Shown: positions 4,942 through 12,062 of the stretch, one piece after another
Layout of the letters: the number at the start of each line of letters is the position of its first letter
How positions within the stretch are numbered: position 1 is the first letter of the stretch
From: Bacteroidetes bacterium UBA6661
Lineage (GTDB): Bacteria > Bacteroidota > Bacteroidia > AKYH767-A > OLB10
Assembly: GCA_002455375.1 (NCBI GenBank)
Contig: DKKR01000003.1
Location: 42,252 to 54,313, forward strand
Direction: 5' to 3'
Length of the DNA: 12,062 nt
Translations under genes and position numbers: made by a program
The notes under the pieces: model-generated
Seen by the model: the letters and a program-made list of their open reading frames with translations, nothing else
The model's database searches: none
What the model was told of the DNA's origin: nothing

Positions 4942-7929
4942 ATGAGAAGAATAATTTTACTTGTTTTTGGTTTTGTTTGTATTGTAAAGATTGCAATTGG
5001 TGAAAGACCCTATTTCCAGCAACATGTAGATTATAAAATCTCTGTTACGTTGGATGATAAATCAAATTTTCTTACCGGATTCGAAGAGATGATTTATCGG
5101 AATAATTCACAGGATACTTTGCGTGAGCTGTTTTTTCACTTATGGCCTAATGCATACAAAGACAGAAACACTGCATTGTGTAAGCAATTAGTTAGTCAGG
5201 GAAATATGAATCTCTATTTTGCAAGTGATGAGCAAAGAGGTTTTATTGATAGCATGGAATTTAAAGTTGATGACAAAGGCGTTACTGTCGTTTATGATTC
5301 CATTAATATTGACATCTGTAAAATCGTTTTAAATAAACCATTATTGCCTAACGGCACTGTAATAATTACAACGCCATTCAGAGTAAAAATTCCTGATGCC
5401 AAGTTTTCAAGGCTAGGCCATGTTGGACAGTCTTATATGATTTCTCAATGGTATCCTAAGCCCGCAGTTTATGACAGAGATGGTTGGCACGCTATGCCTT
5501 ATTTATCAATAGGAGAGTTTTACTCGGAATTCGGTTCTTTTCAGGTGGATATTTCTGTTCCGGCAAATTATGTTGTAGCTGCTTCAGGTTATTTAAAAAC
5601 TCCTTCAGAAGTTGAGTTTATTAATAATAAAATAAAAACTGAAGTCAATGAAATAGATTTGGATAAACGAAATACTTTTCCTGAGTCAGAGCGAGAATTC
5701 AAGACAATTCGTTTTGTGGTTGACAGTGTACATGACTTTGCCTGGTTTGCCGACAAACGATTTCGTATTGTATCTAAAAGTATAGAACTTGCTTCTGGGC
5801 GTAAAGTGGACTGCCGCGCATATTTTACACCTGCTAATTCTTATATCTGGCATCGTGCTGCTGATTATGTTTCAGAAGCAGTTTTGTTTTACTCAAAGTA
5901 TGTTGGCGAATATCCTTATGATGTTTGTACTGCTGTTGACGGAACTATTGCAGCGGGAGGAGGAATGGAATACCCTACAATAACAGTCATTGGGAATACA
6001 GGTAATAGTATTGTCTTAAATCAAAGTATTGCGCATGAAGTGGGGCATAATTGGTTTTACGGTTTGCTTGCAAACAATGAAAGAGAGTTGCCTTGGATGG
6101 ATGAGGGTATAAATTCGTTTTATGAGCAATTGTATATGACACAATATTATGCAAAAGAAAATTCTGTAGCATATCAGTTGATTGGTGTGCCATTTAAAAT
6201 TGCAAAAATTTTTGGTGCAGATAAAATGTCGTTTTCGGGATTTAATAAAATTAGTTATTTACTCACAGCCAGAACTAATGATGACCAAAGCAGCGGACTT
6301 ACAAGTGAGTATTTCTCTAATTTAAATTATGGTACAGATATTTATTCCAAGATACCATTGTGTTTTTCGCAGCTCAGAGAATATTTAGGAACTGAGAAAT
6401 ATGATTCCTGCATGCATACTTATTTTAATATATGGAAGTTCAAACACCCTGATGAAGCAGCAATTAAAAATGTATTTGAAACTACTTCGGGAAAATCGTT
6501 AGATTGGTTTTTTAATGGAATGATAAACAGCAATGCAAAGGGAGATGCTAAAATCTGTAAAGTGCATGCTGATGCAGGAGGGACTGATGTGTTGTTAAAG
6601 AATAAAGGAAATCTTGCCATGCCTGTTAATGTATCATTCTACAATAAAGAGAAGTTAATTGCTTCACAATGGACAGAGGTTTTTGCCGGTAAATTCAAGT
6701 TGTCAAGCACTGTTGTCGGAGCTGATAAAATTGTGTTGGATACTAATGATGAAAGTTTAGATTTAAGTCCTTTTAATAATTCAATAAAGACAAAAGGTAT
6801 TTTTAGAAAATGGAAGCCGTTACAACTTCGTTTTCTGACTATGCTTGAAAATCCTGAAAGGATACAGTTGTTTTATCTGCCTGCTGTTGCATATAATAAT
6901 TATAACGGATGGATGACAGGCGTTATTCTGCATAATTATTCATTGTTGAATAAAAAATTTGAATTTGGAATTGCACCTATGTATGCATTCAAATCAAAAT
7001 CTGTTGCAGGCATTGCAACCGCAAGCTATCAGTTTAATATTTACAAAGGTTGGTTTGATAGAATAGTTGCACAGGTTTCACCTTCGCTGTTTGATGAAGG
7101 ATTATCAGAAAACAAAAAAGTTTTTAAAGGATATTTTTCTATTCCTGCCTCATTGAGTTTTAGAGTCCGTAAGTCGCAGTATAAACCATATTCAGAAAAG
7201 TATGTAAACGTTACCCATCAGTATGTACACCAAACTTTCAGTATGCAAAGTAATTTGGCTGCAACGAATTCAATCAATATTACACAACTTGAGTTTGCAA
7301 GTTATAATTATAATAAGACTGACCCGGGTTCATATTCTTTTATTCTCGAAAGGGGAATCCACTATGTTAAGTTATATGGAACTTGGAATAAGGAAATCAC
7401 ACTAACAAGAAGAAAAAAGGATTTGTCATTCCGGTTTTTTGCAGGAACTTTTTTGGATAATACTGGTAATGGTGGTGAAGCTAACTTCCGTTCAAGTGCA
7501 TGGCGAGGCACTGATGATTATTCTTATTCATGGTTGTGGTTTGGCAGGAATGAATACGATGGATTCTGGGCACATCAAATGCAAAAGTCTGATGGTGCAA
7601 TGGCTGCATATTATCCTGTGCGGACAGATCATTGGCTTGCGGCATTAAATGTTTCGGTTAAAACACCAGTACCCGGCTTGAGGTTGTTTGCTGACGGAAA
7701 TACATTTTATAATGCAAACAAAGTAAGTACTGGTGCAACTGTAATTCGTTATGATGCCGGAATTATGTTAAGTGTCGTTCATGATGCATTTGAGATTTAT
7801 TGGCCACTGATTGTTTCTAAGGAAGTAAGAGATTACTATGACTTGAACGATATAAAACTAACAGACAGGATCCGGTTTGTTTTTAATATAAACAAACTGA
7901 ATCCTGTCTTGCTACGCAAAATGCGTTAA
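4942..7929 (+). CDS. M1-family zinc metallopeptidase with C-terminal outer-membrane-barrel-like region
   Basis: A 995-residue protein, longer than many M1 enzymes. Residues 1-20 are a signal peptide (MRRIILLVFGFVCIVKIAIG|E). An N-terminal beta-sandwich (~25-270) precedes the gluzincin catalytic domain. The zinc site is H365-E-V-G-H369 with E388 exactly 18 residues later (WMDEG). The substrate-binding motif is G340-G-M-E-Y344, differing from the classical GAMEN. Y468 (in YGTDIYSK) is a candidate transition-state tyrosine. After a short Ig-like stretch (~535-610), residues ~614-995 are rich in alternating aromatic/polar strands with Trp, Tyr and Phe, ending in DAGIMLSVVHDAFEIYWPL (938-956) and IRFVFNINKLNPVLLRKMR (977-995). 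This resembles the last strands of Omp85/surface-antigen-type barrels of Bacteroidota. I infer an outer-membrane-anchored peptidase; the barrel is less certain than the peptidase. It is the last gene of the yggS-permease unit, and its end carries a large inverted repeat. Confidence 0.9.
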   Translation: MRRIILLVFGFVCIVKIAIGERPYFQQHVDYKISVTLDDKSNFLTGFEEMIYRNNSQDTLRELFFHLWPNAYKDRNTALCKQLVSQGNMNLYFASDEQRGFIDSMEFKVDDKGVTVVYDSINIDICKIVLNKPLLPNGTVIITTPFRVKIPDAKFSRLGHVGQSYMISQWYPKPAVYDRDGWHAMPYLSIGEFYSEFGSFQVDISVPANYVVAASGYLKTPSEVEFINNKIKTEVNEIDLDKRNTFPESEREFKTIRFVVDSVHDFAWFADKRFRIVSKSIELASGRKVDCRAYFTPANSYIWHRAADYVSEAVLFYSKYVGEYPYDVCTAVDGTIAAGGGMEYPTITVIGNTGNSIVLNQSIAHEVGHNWFYGLLANNERELPWMDEGINSFYEQLYMTQYYAKENSVAYQLIGVPFKIAKIFGADKMSFSGFNKISYLLTARTNDDQSSGLTSEYFSNLNYGTDIYSKIPLCFSQLREYLGTEKYDSCMHTYFNIWKFKHPDEAAIKNVFETTSGKSLDWFFNGMINSNAKGDAKICKVHADAGGTDVLLKNKGNLAMPVNVSFYNKEKLIASQWTEVFAGKFKLSSTVVGADKIVLDTNDESLDLSPFNNSIKTKGIFRKWKPLQLRFLTMLENPERIQLFYLPAVAYNNYNGWMTGVILHNYSLLNKKFEFGIAPMYAFKSKSVAGIATASYQFNIYKGWFDRIVAQVSPSLFDEGLSENKKVFKGYFSIPASLSFRVRKSQYKPYSEKYVNVTHQYVHQTFSMQSNLAATNSINITQLEFASYNYNKTDPGSYSFILERGIHYVKLYGTWNKEITLTRRKKDLSFRFFAGTFLDNTGNGGEANFRSSAWRGTDDYSYSWLWFGRNEYDGFWAHQMQKSDGAMAAYYPVRTDHWLAALNVSVKTPVPGLRLFADGNTFYNANKVSTGATVIRYDAGIMLSVVHDAFEIYWPLIVSKEVRDYYDLNDIKLTDRIRFVFNINKLNPVLLRKMR
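7863..7909. terminator. 20-bp inverted repeat in the 3' end of the peptidase gene, likely terminator for the convergent gene
   Basis: Bases 7863-7882 are complementary to 7890-7909 around a 7-nt loop (7883-7889). Of 20 positions, 18 are Watson-Crick. In + RNA one of the rest is G-U (7874/7898) and one C-A (7872/7900); in minus RNA the roles swap, so the hairpin is equally stable on both strands. On the minus strand it is followed by a T-rich stretch (TGTTAGTTTTATAT), so it best fits an intrinsic terminator of the large minus-strand gene, 26 nt beyond its stop. On the + side no T-run follows. It encodes residues RIRFVFNINKLNPVL of the peptidase. Confidence 0.6.
7914..7926. repeat. Small hairpin at the peptidase stop codon
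   Basis: ACGCA (7914-7918) and TGCGT (7922-7926) form a 5-bp stem with an AAA loop directly before the TAA stop. It is short, but it may add to the transcription-end region between the two convergent genes. Confidence 0.3.
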
Positions 7930-7934
7930 GAGCT

Positions 7935-10900
7935 TTATCTATATTCCGATAATTTTAGTCTGTACGGTTTGTCATTAAAGAATAGTGTTACATTATAGAC
8001 TCCTGACGGATGTCCATCTGCAATAGCACTGAACGGAATGCTGTAGCTACCTTTTGATTGTAAGCCCGCATCAATATTTTTCAGTATTCTACCTGTCATA
8101 TCAGTAATTAGAATTACAACAGTGCCATCAGTTGGAATAGTGTAATTAATCTTTGTACTACCACGATATGGATTTGGTGCTGCATTCAATATAACATTTT
8201 TTAAGTCACCTATCATTGCAGTTTTTACAAAACTATGTTCAAACTTACCGTCATAATCTATTTGCTTCAATCGGTAATAGTAAAGAACACCTTCTTTAAC
8301 ATTCCTGTCTTCAAAGCTGTAGTTGCTTACCTGATTAGTAGTTCCATGACCATCAACCCAGGTGACATTGTCGAAGTCGGTGCCATCAGTGCTTCTCTCT
8401 AAATAGAAGCCTGCATTATTTTTTTCACTGGCTGTTGACCATGTCAGGAAAATACTTTGTTTGCCCGCAGTTGCTTCGAATGAAAGTAATTCTACTGGTA
8501 ATGGAGATACTACGCCTTGTGCTGTTCCCACTAATATACTTTGTCCGCTTGCAAAACTCAATCCTACACCATTTCTCAAGACTGCCGTAACCGGTGGTGT
8601 TACACATCCACCACTTATAACAGGTGGAATTATCCAACCAGTACCATTTGGATTGATACCAACACCATAATTGGTTTTGGCATTTGTATAGGAGCGATTG
8701 TAAAGCGTTATGTTAGCTTCAGCATTTGTTGCATTAGCTGGTGTTAATGTCCAATAGCCATTGTCTAACATGGTATCATTGTAATTCATTAAGCAAGGTG
8801 CATCCAATCCTAATCCCCAAATGGTTGTTGAATAGTTGGAGAATGAAGCTTGAATACTTCCTACTGCAGGATTTATTCCATTATATAAATCCAGGCTCAG
8901 ACGTTGATATCCTTTTGTTGTATTTCCAACAGGGAAATCATAAACTCTTGGAGCACTTACTGCCGGCACATTGCGTCTGAGATAGCCTTCAATATAAGAA
9001 CCACTCGAACCTGCATTGACTGCTGATGATGCATCATTCATTACATATACTTCATGGCTTGCTGTTGTCTGAATTCTGGAGGCAAGTAAGCTTAATGTAC
9101 CCGTAGGGCCAATTTTCATATCGGAAATAAGCACCACTGTACTACCTGCTTTATTTACAACAACATTTGTGAGTGTATCATTATTATTTATGTTTTGTGT
9201 TCCTAATCCGTTTAACACAAGGTTTCCATTATTACCCATATTAAATTGTCCTGCAGAATTTGATAAACTTCCTTTCAAAATAACAGTCTTGTTAATGGCA
9301 TCAAATCTTGAGTTAGGGCCAATTAACGCCAGACTTCCCTGCATTTCTATATTCTGAAGTAAGTCAACTTTCCCTCCTGTTTTACTTACAGTGATATGGG
9401 AGAACCTGTTTGGCGAAATAAGATTACCGTTGACTGTTTGATCTACGCTACCATTATTAAACAAAAATCCTGATCCGGTAGCAATATTTAATTCACCATT
9501 GTTCTGTACATTACCACAGATTGTTAGAAATTGGTTGTTATCCATGATTAATGTTCCACCCGGTTCGAGTTTAAGATCTTTACATGAAGCACCTGCTGTT
9601 CCAATATAGGGCTGATTGGCTCCTGAGAGCGGAATGACAGCATTTACTGTACAACTTGGAATATTACATCCACCCCAGTTAGCAGCAGTAAACCAGTCGT
9701 TGCTTTCTGCACCTGTCCAATAGGCTGTGGTGCCACCTGCTGTATAATCTACCGGTGCCGAAGCGGGGAAGTTGAGTGTAAACCCTGAAATACTGTTAGA
9801 ATAATTACTTACTACCAACAAATAAACATCTCCGGCTGCTGCACTGATTCTTGAGTTGTATGCACCATTAAATCCAGGATATGCTGCAGGTGCTGTACCG
9901 TTTGAATTGCTGTAAAGTCCTGTTAATCCTAATGAACTATAGTTACATCTTAATGGGGTTGCACCACCGGCAATTCCGGCACATGTAGTAGCTCCGGAGC
10001 CTGCAATTTTCCAAACTGCAAAGTCATAGTCCGTACAGGCAGTGCTTGGAGCACCTACCCAATCATTAGGAATAATATTGAATTCAAGATTTCCGGCACT
10101 GGCAATATTTATCTGATACCATGCTGAACCTCGTTCAGCAGTATATAAGCAGTTTGTTCCTGCTCCTGGAAAATCACAATTGTTACCAAAAAGTTGAAAT
10201 CCCGGATCTCCAACCTGTGTGTTTTGATTGCAAACAATAATCGGTGAGCCACAATCCTGTCCTTCAATCTCCGGCAAAGTAGTTCCGCCATTAACGGCAA
10301 TAATACTGAATGTTCCTGTTAAATAACCTTCTCCATCAACGACAACATAATAAGTGTTGCCCGGTGTTAGTCCTGTTAAACTTAATTGTGACATAGTAGT
10401 TGGTGTTGGTGAGGTTCCACCACAACCCGGTGCATTTAAATTACAGGCTATAAAAGTCATTCCTGATCCACAAACCCCTGAGTAGGCTGCCATTTGTGTT
10501 CTTCTTAAAGTGCCCGGATTTGTTCTGACAGTGACATTACCTGATGCAGGAGCTATAAAACTATACCAAACAGAATTTACCACATTCGGTGTAGTCCAAC
10601 ATCCCGGTGCTGCCGGTTCTCCACTGCCGTCAGCACAATTGCTATTGCCTGTATAGTAAAGACCTAATTCCATACTTTGTGCGTTACACGGTAAGTCATT
10701 ATATACAGAGCTTACATTAGCTATGCTTATGGTGTAGTCGGCATTTTCAGGGTTTGCCCAGGTGTCAACAATTATATAGTAAGTTCCTGCTGAAGGTAAG
10801 GTTACAGTGCCAGATAAAAATCCACTGGTGGCTTGTCCTAAAGAAGCAACGCAAGATGTACCGGGTGCATCCGGGCATCCGTTATATACCTGATAGCCTA

Positions 10901-12062
10901 TATAGTTTGTGCTGGCAGAAGAAAGTGTTACCGAGATACAACGGGCAGAAGCTGTTGTGAAACTGTAAACTTTATCTTCACCAGACTCATAGTTTGTTCC
11001 ACAAGAGGATATACTCGAATTGTTATAATCATCACCAAAGCAGGCTGTAGTTTCATTATAGCGTTTAAAAGGCAATGAGGCAATTACTAATGGACTTGCA
11101 CAAGTACGGCCAACAACAGCAGTTGATGGAGCGGAAATGGAAAGGTCAAAAGCAAAACAAGAAGTACGTGAATCTATTAACAAATAGTAAGTCGTTCCTG
11201 CTGTAACTGTTGCGCATAAGGTTTTATCATCATTGCCGGTTTGTGCACCAATACAGTTTGCTGTTGAAGGGCCACATGGCGTAGCAAGCGGACAACCATC
11301 ATAAAGAAACATTCCATTTCTACTGGCGGTTGTTTTCAATCTTATAGAAATATCACCTGATGTTGCAGGCGTAAAAATGTAAACGTTATCTTCTGAACCT
11401 TTGTAGTTGGTAGAACCACAAGTGGGTGTATTACCATCGGTAAGGTTATTTCCATTTCCACAGGTTGATTGTTGTGTTGCTACATAAGGTAATGATGCAA
11501 CATTAATCACACCTCCACCTAAGTTGCATGAAGGCGTTGTGGGTGCGGTTATGCTAAAATTGGTAAATGCAAAACAACCTGTTGATAAAAGACAATCCAT
11601 GACAACATAATATGTAACACCTGCAGTAATACAGAAAGTTAAACTCTTATTACCATTACCCTGTTGCGTACTTACGCAGTTGGCACCATTGCCTGTTAAA
11701 GGACATGCATCAAATACAGAAAGAATAGTGTTGTTGGCGCCAGAGTTATAAGAAACTGTTATTTGTCCCGATGTAGTTGGGGTAAAAGACCAAATCATAT
11801 CTTCCCCATCATAATAATTTGCAGTTCCACATGCAGTAAGTCTGATACTGTTAACATCATTAACTTGACCGCAGGTAGTTCCCGAAGCCATAGTATAAGG
11901 TAATGAGGCAATAGTAGTATATCCGGTGCCTAAGCCTGCAGGGCAACTATAGCTAAAATCATAGCGATAGGCTAATGTGCCAAGATTGGTTCGGCTATTA
12001 CAAAATGTCCTTGTGGTTAAAACACGATAAGTACCGGTTGTAACGCAAGTCCATTCGAGATA
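7935..12062 (-). CDS. Giant T9SS-secreted, repeat-rich surface protein, N-terminus outside the window
   Basis: The frame stays open from the TAA at 7935-7937 to the right edge, giving 1375 visible residues. The Met at 11891 is internal (preceded by GYTTIASLPYT). In protein order: an unrelated cysteine-containing fragment (12062-11913); three pre-peptidase-C-like beta-sandwich repeats (about 11912-11502, 11501-11085, 11084-10674), each starting with ASLPY/F and carrying ED.VY.F or ED.IW.F, CP and TYY..D; a diverged fourth repeat (10673-10263); a larger module with CTDYDFAVWKI and LRCNYS..GLTGL (about 10262-9742); a YWTGAESNDWFTAANW segment (about 9725) leading into an Asn/Gly-rich beta-solenoid-like region with a later FPVGN motif; an FnIII-like domain (about 8510-8215, PVELLSFEATAG..YYYRLKQIDYDG); and a type A T9SS sorting tail (about 8190-7938, APNPYRGSTKINY..DMTGRIL..SGVYNV). 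No catalytic motif is visible, so an adhesin or structural role is inferred. It needs the T9SS machinery, not present here, for export. Confidence 0.93.
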   Translation of the reverse strand, partial: YLEWTCVTTGTYRVLTTRTFCNSRTNLGTLAYRYDFSYSCPAGLGTGYTTIASLPYTMASGTTCGQVNDVNSIRLTACGTANYYDGEDMIWSFTPTTSGQITVSYNSGANNTILSVFDACPLTGNGANCVSTQQGNGNKSLTFCITAGVTYYVVMDCLLSTGCFAFTNFSITAPTTPSCNLGGGVINVASLPYVATQQSTCGNGNNLTDGNTPTCGSTNYKGSEDNVYIFTPATSGDISIRLKTTASRNGMFLYDGCPLATPCGPSTANCIGAQTGNDDKTLCATVTAGTTYYLLIDSRTSCFAFDLSISAPSTAVVGRTCASPLVIASLPFKRYNETTACFGDDYNNSSISSCGTNYESGEDKVYSFTTASARCISVTLSSASTNYIGYQVYNGCPDAPGTSCVASLGQATSGFLSGTVTLPSAGTYYIIVDTWANPENADYTISIANVSSVYNDLPCNAQSMELGLYYTGNSNCADGSGEPAAPGCWTTPNVVNSVWYSFIAPASGNVTVRTNPGTLRRTQMAAYSGVCGSGMTFIACNLNAPGCGGTSPTPTTMSQLSLTGLTPGNTYYVVVDGEGYLTGTFSIIAVNGGTTLPEIEGQDCGSPIIVCNQNTQVGDPGFQLFGNNCDFPGAGTNCLYTAERGSAWYQINIASAGNLEFNIIPNDWVGAPSTACTDYDFAVWKIAGSGATTCAGIAGGATPLRCNYSSLGLTGLYSNSNGTAPAAYPGFNGAYNSRISAAAGDVYLLVVSNYSNSISGFTLNFPASAPVDYTAGGTTAYWTGAESNDWFTAANWGGCNIPSCTVNAVIPLSGANQPYIGTAGASCKDLKLEPGGTLIMDNNQFLTICGNVQNNGELNIATGSGFLFNNGSVDQTVNGNLISPNRFSHITVSKTGGKVDLLQNIEMQGSLALIGPNSRFDAINKTVILKGSLSNSAGQFNMGNNGNLVLNGLGTQNINNNDTLTNVVVNKAGSTVVLISDMKIGPTGTLSLLASRIQTTASHEVYVMNDASSAVNAGSSGSYIEGYLRRNVPAVSAPRVYDFPVGNTTKGYQRLSLDLYNGINPAVGSIQASFSNYSTTIWGLGLDAPCLMNYNDTMLDNGYWTLTPANATNAEANITLYNRSYTNAKTNYGVGINPNGTGWIIPPVISGGCVTPPVTAVLRNGVGLSFASGQSILVGTAQGVVSPLPVELLSFEATAGKQSIFLTWSTASEKNNAGFYLERSTDGTDFDNVTWVDGHGTTNQVSNYSFEDRNVKEGVLYYYRLKQIDYDGKFEHSFVKTAMIGDLKNVILNAAPNPYRGSTKINYTIPTDGTVVILITDMTGRILKNIDAGLQSKGSYSIPFSAIADGHPSGVYNVTLFFNDKPYRLKLSEYR
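7938..8190 (-). other. T9SS type A C-terminal sorting domain (coding segment)
   Basis: The last ~84 codons encode the usual pattern NAAPNPYRGSTKINYTI, VVILITDMTGRIL, a GSYSIPF strand, HPSGVYNVTLFFN and the terminal KPYRLKLSEYR. In characterised T9SS substrates this domain directs passage through the outer-membrane translocon and is removed or kept for attachment. The end is slightly longer than the common ...KL finish. Confidence 0.88.
10674..11912 (-). repeat. Three tandem ~137-139-residue protein repeats (PPC-like)
   Basis: Three consecutive units of about 411, 417 and 411 nt within the large surface-protein gene. Each begins (I/V)ASLP(Y/F), then a cysteine-containing segment, G.ED..Y/W.FT...SG.I.V, a DACP/DGCP/NGCP element, a central C, and TYY.(V/L/I).D. 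The first two end FAF..SI.AP; the third ends with YTISIANVSS. DNA conservation is limited to short patches (for example the ggtaatga.gcaa core at the unit starts), so these are old duplications, not a recent expansion. Four or more conserved cysteines per unit suggest disulphides outside the cell. Confidence 0.7.

Larger units (their letters stand above)
3309..7929 (+). other. Probable operon yggS - EamA permease - M1 peptidase
   Basis: Three co-directional genes with gaps of 4 nt (3978-3981) and 3 nt (4939-4941) leave no room for internal promoters or terminators between them. Translational coupling is likely. No Shine-Dalgarno motif is evident at any of the three starts, as is common in Bacteroidota. 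Confidence 0.75.

Noticed and set aside
8425..8980. Several 60-80-codon open frames on both strands inside the surface-protein gene
   Set aside because: They overlap a long, well-supported coding frame, have no recognisable domain and are rich in residues typical of out-of-frame translation.
11889..11891. ATG as the true start of the large minus-strand protein
   Set aside because: Fifty-seven further in-frame codons without a stop run to the window edge and contain the beginning of the repeat (IASLPYT) plus a preceding domain; there is no signal peptide at this Met.
10674..11912. Recent DNA-level tandem duplication or a CRISPR-like array
   Set aside because: Unit length (~410 nt) and low nucleotide identity show ancient protein-domain repeats; no short direct repeats with spacers are present.

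Overview
The window looks like a chromosomal segment from an AT-rich member of the Bacteroidota. The evidence is a C-terminal type IX secretion (T9SS) type A sorting domain on a very large, cysteine-rich surface protein, a signal peptide ending in the FSQ cleavage context common in this phylum, and an M1 peptidase joined to a long C-terminal segment of outer-membrane-barrel character. No Shine-Dalgarno sequence stands out at the starts I examined, which also fits. I saw no tRNA, rRNA, CRISPR array, transposase, integrase or phage gene.

Layout: (1) 1-1594 (+) is the 3' part of a gene whose start lies outside the window; it encodes a DUF3352-like segment followed by a PQQ/WD-like beta-propeller. 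(2) 1591-3114 (-) is an exported class C beta-lactamase-fold serine hydrolase with a C-terminal DUF3471-like domain. It is convergent with gene 1, and the two stops overlap in one TTAA. (3) 3115-3308 is the only real intergenic region (194 bp, divergent). It holds a promoter-like -7 box for the hydrolase and a strong hairpin plus T-run read on the + strand. (4) 3309-7929 (+) is a tight three-gene unit: the PLP-binding protein yggS/PLPBP, an EamA/DMT 10-TM permease and the M1-type metallopeptidase, with gaps of 4 and 3 nt. (5) 7935-12062 (-) is the C-terminal 1375 residues of a giant T9SS-secreted protein, open to the window edge. It is convergent with the peptidase gene, 5 nt apart, and a 20-bp near-perfect inverted repeat lies inside the end of the peptidase gene.

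Together the genes suggest an envelope and cell-surface theme: an exported hydrolase, a small-molecule exporter, an outer-membrane-associated peptidase and a secreted adhesin-like protein, with yggS as a PLP-homeostasis gene at the head of the operon. I found no convincing evidence of a new defence or mobile system. The most interesting signals are the structured + strand RNA element upstream of yggS, the terminator-like hairpin embedded in coding sequence, and the peptidase-barrel fusion.
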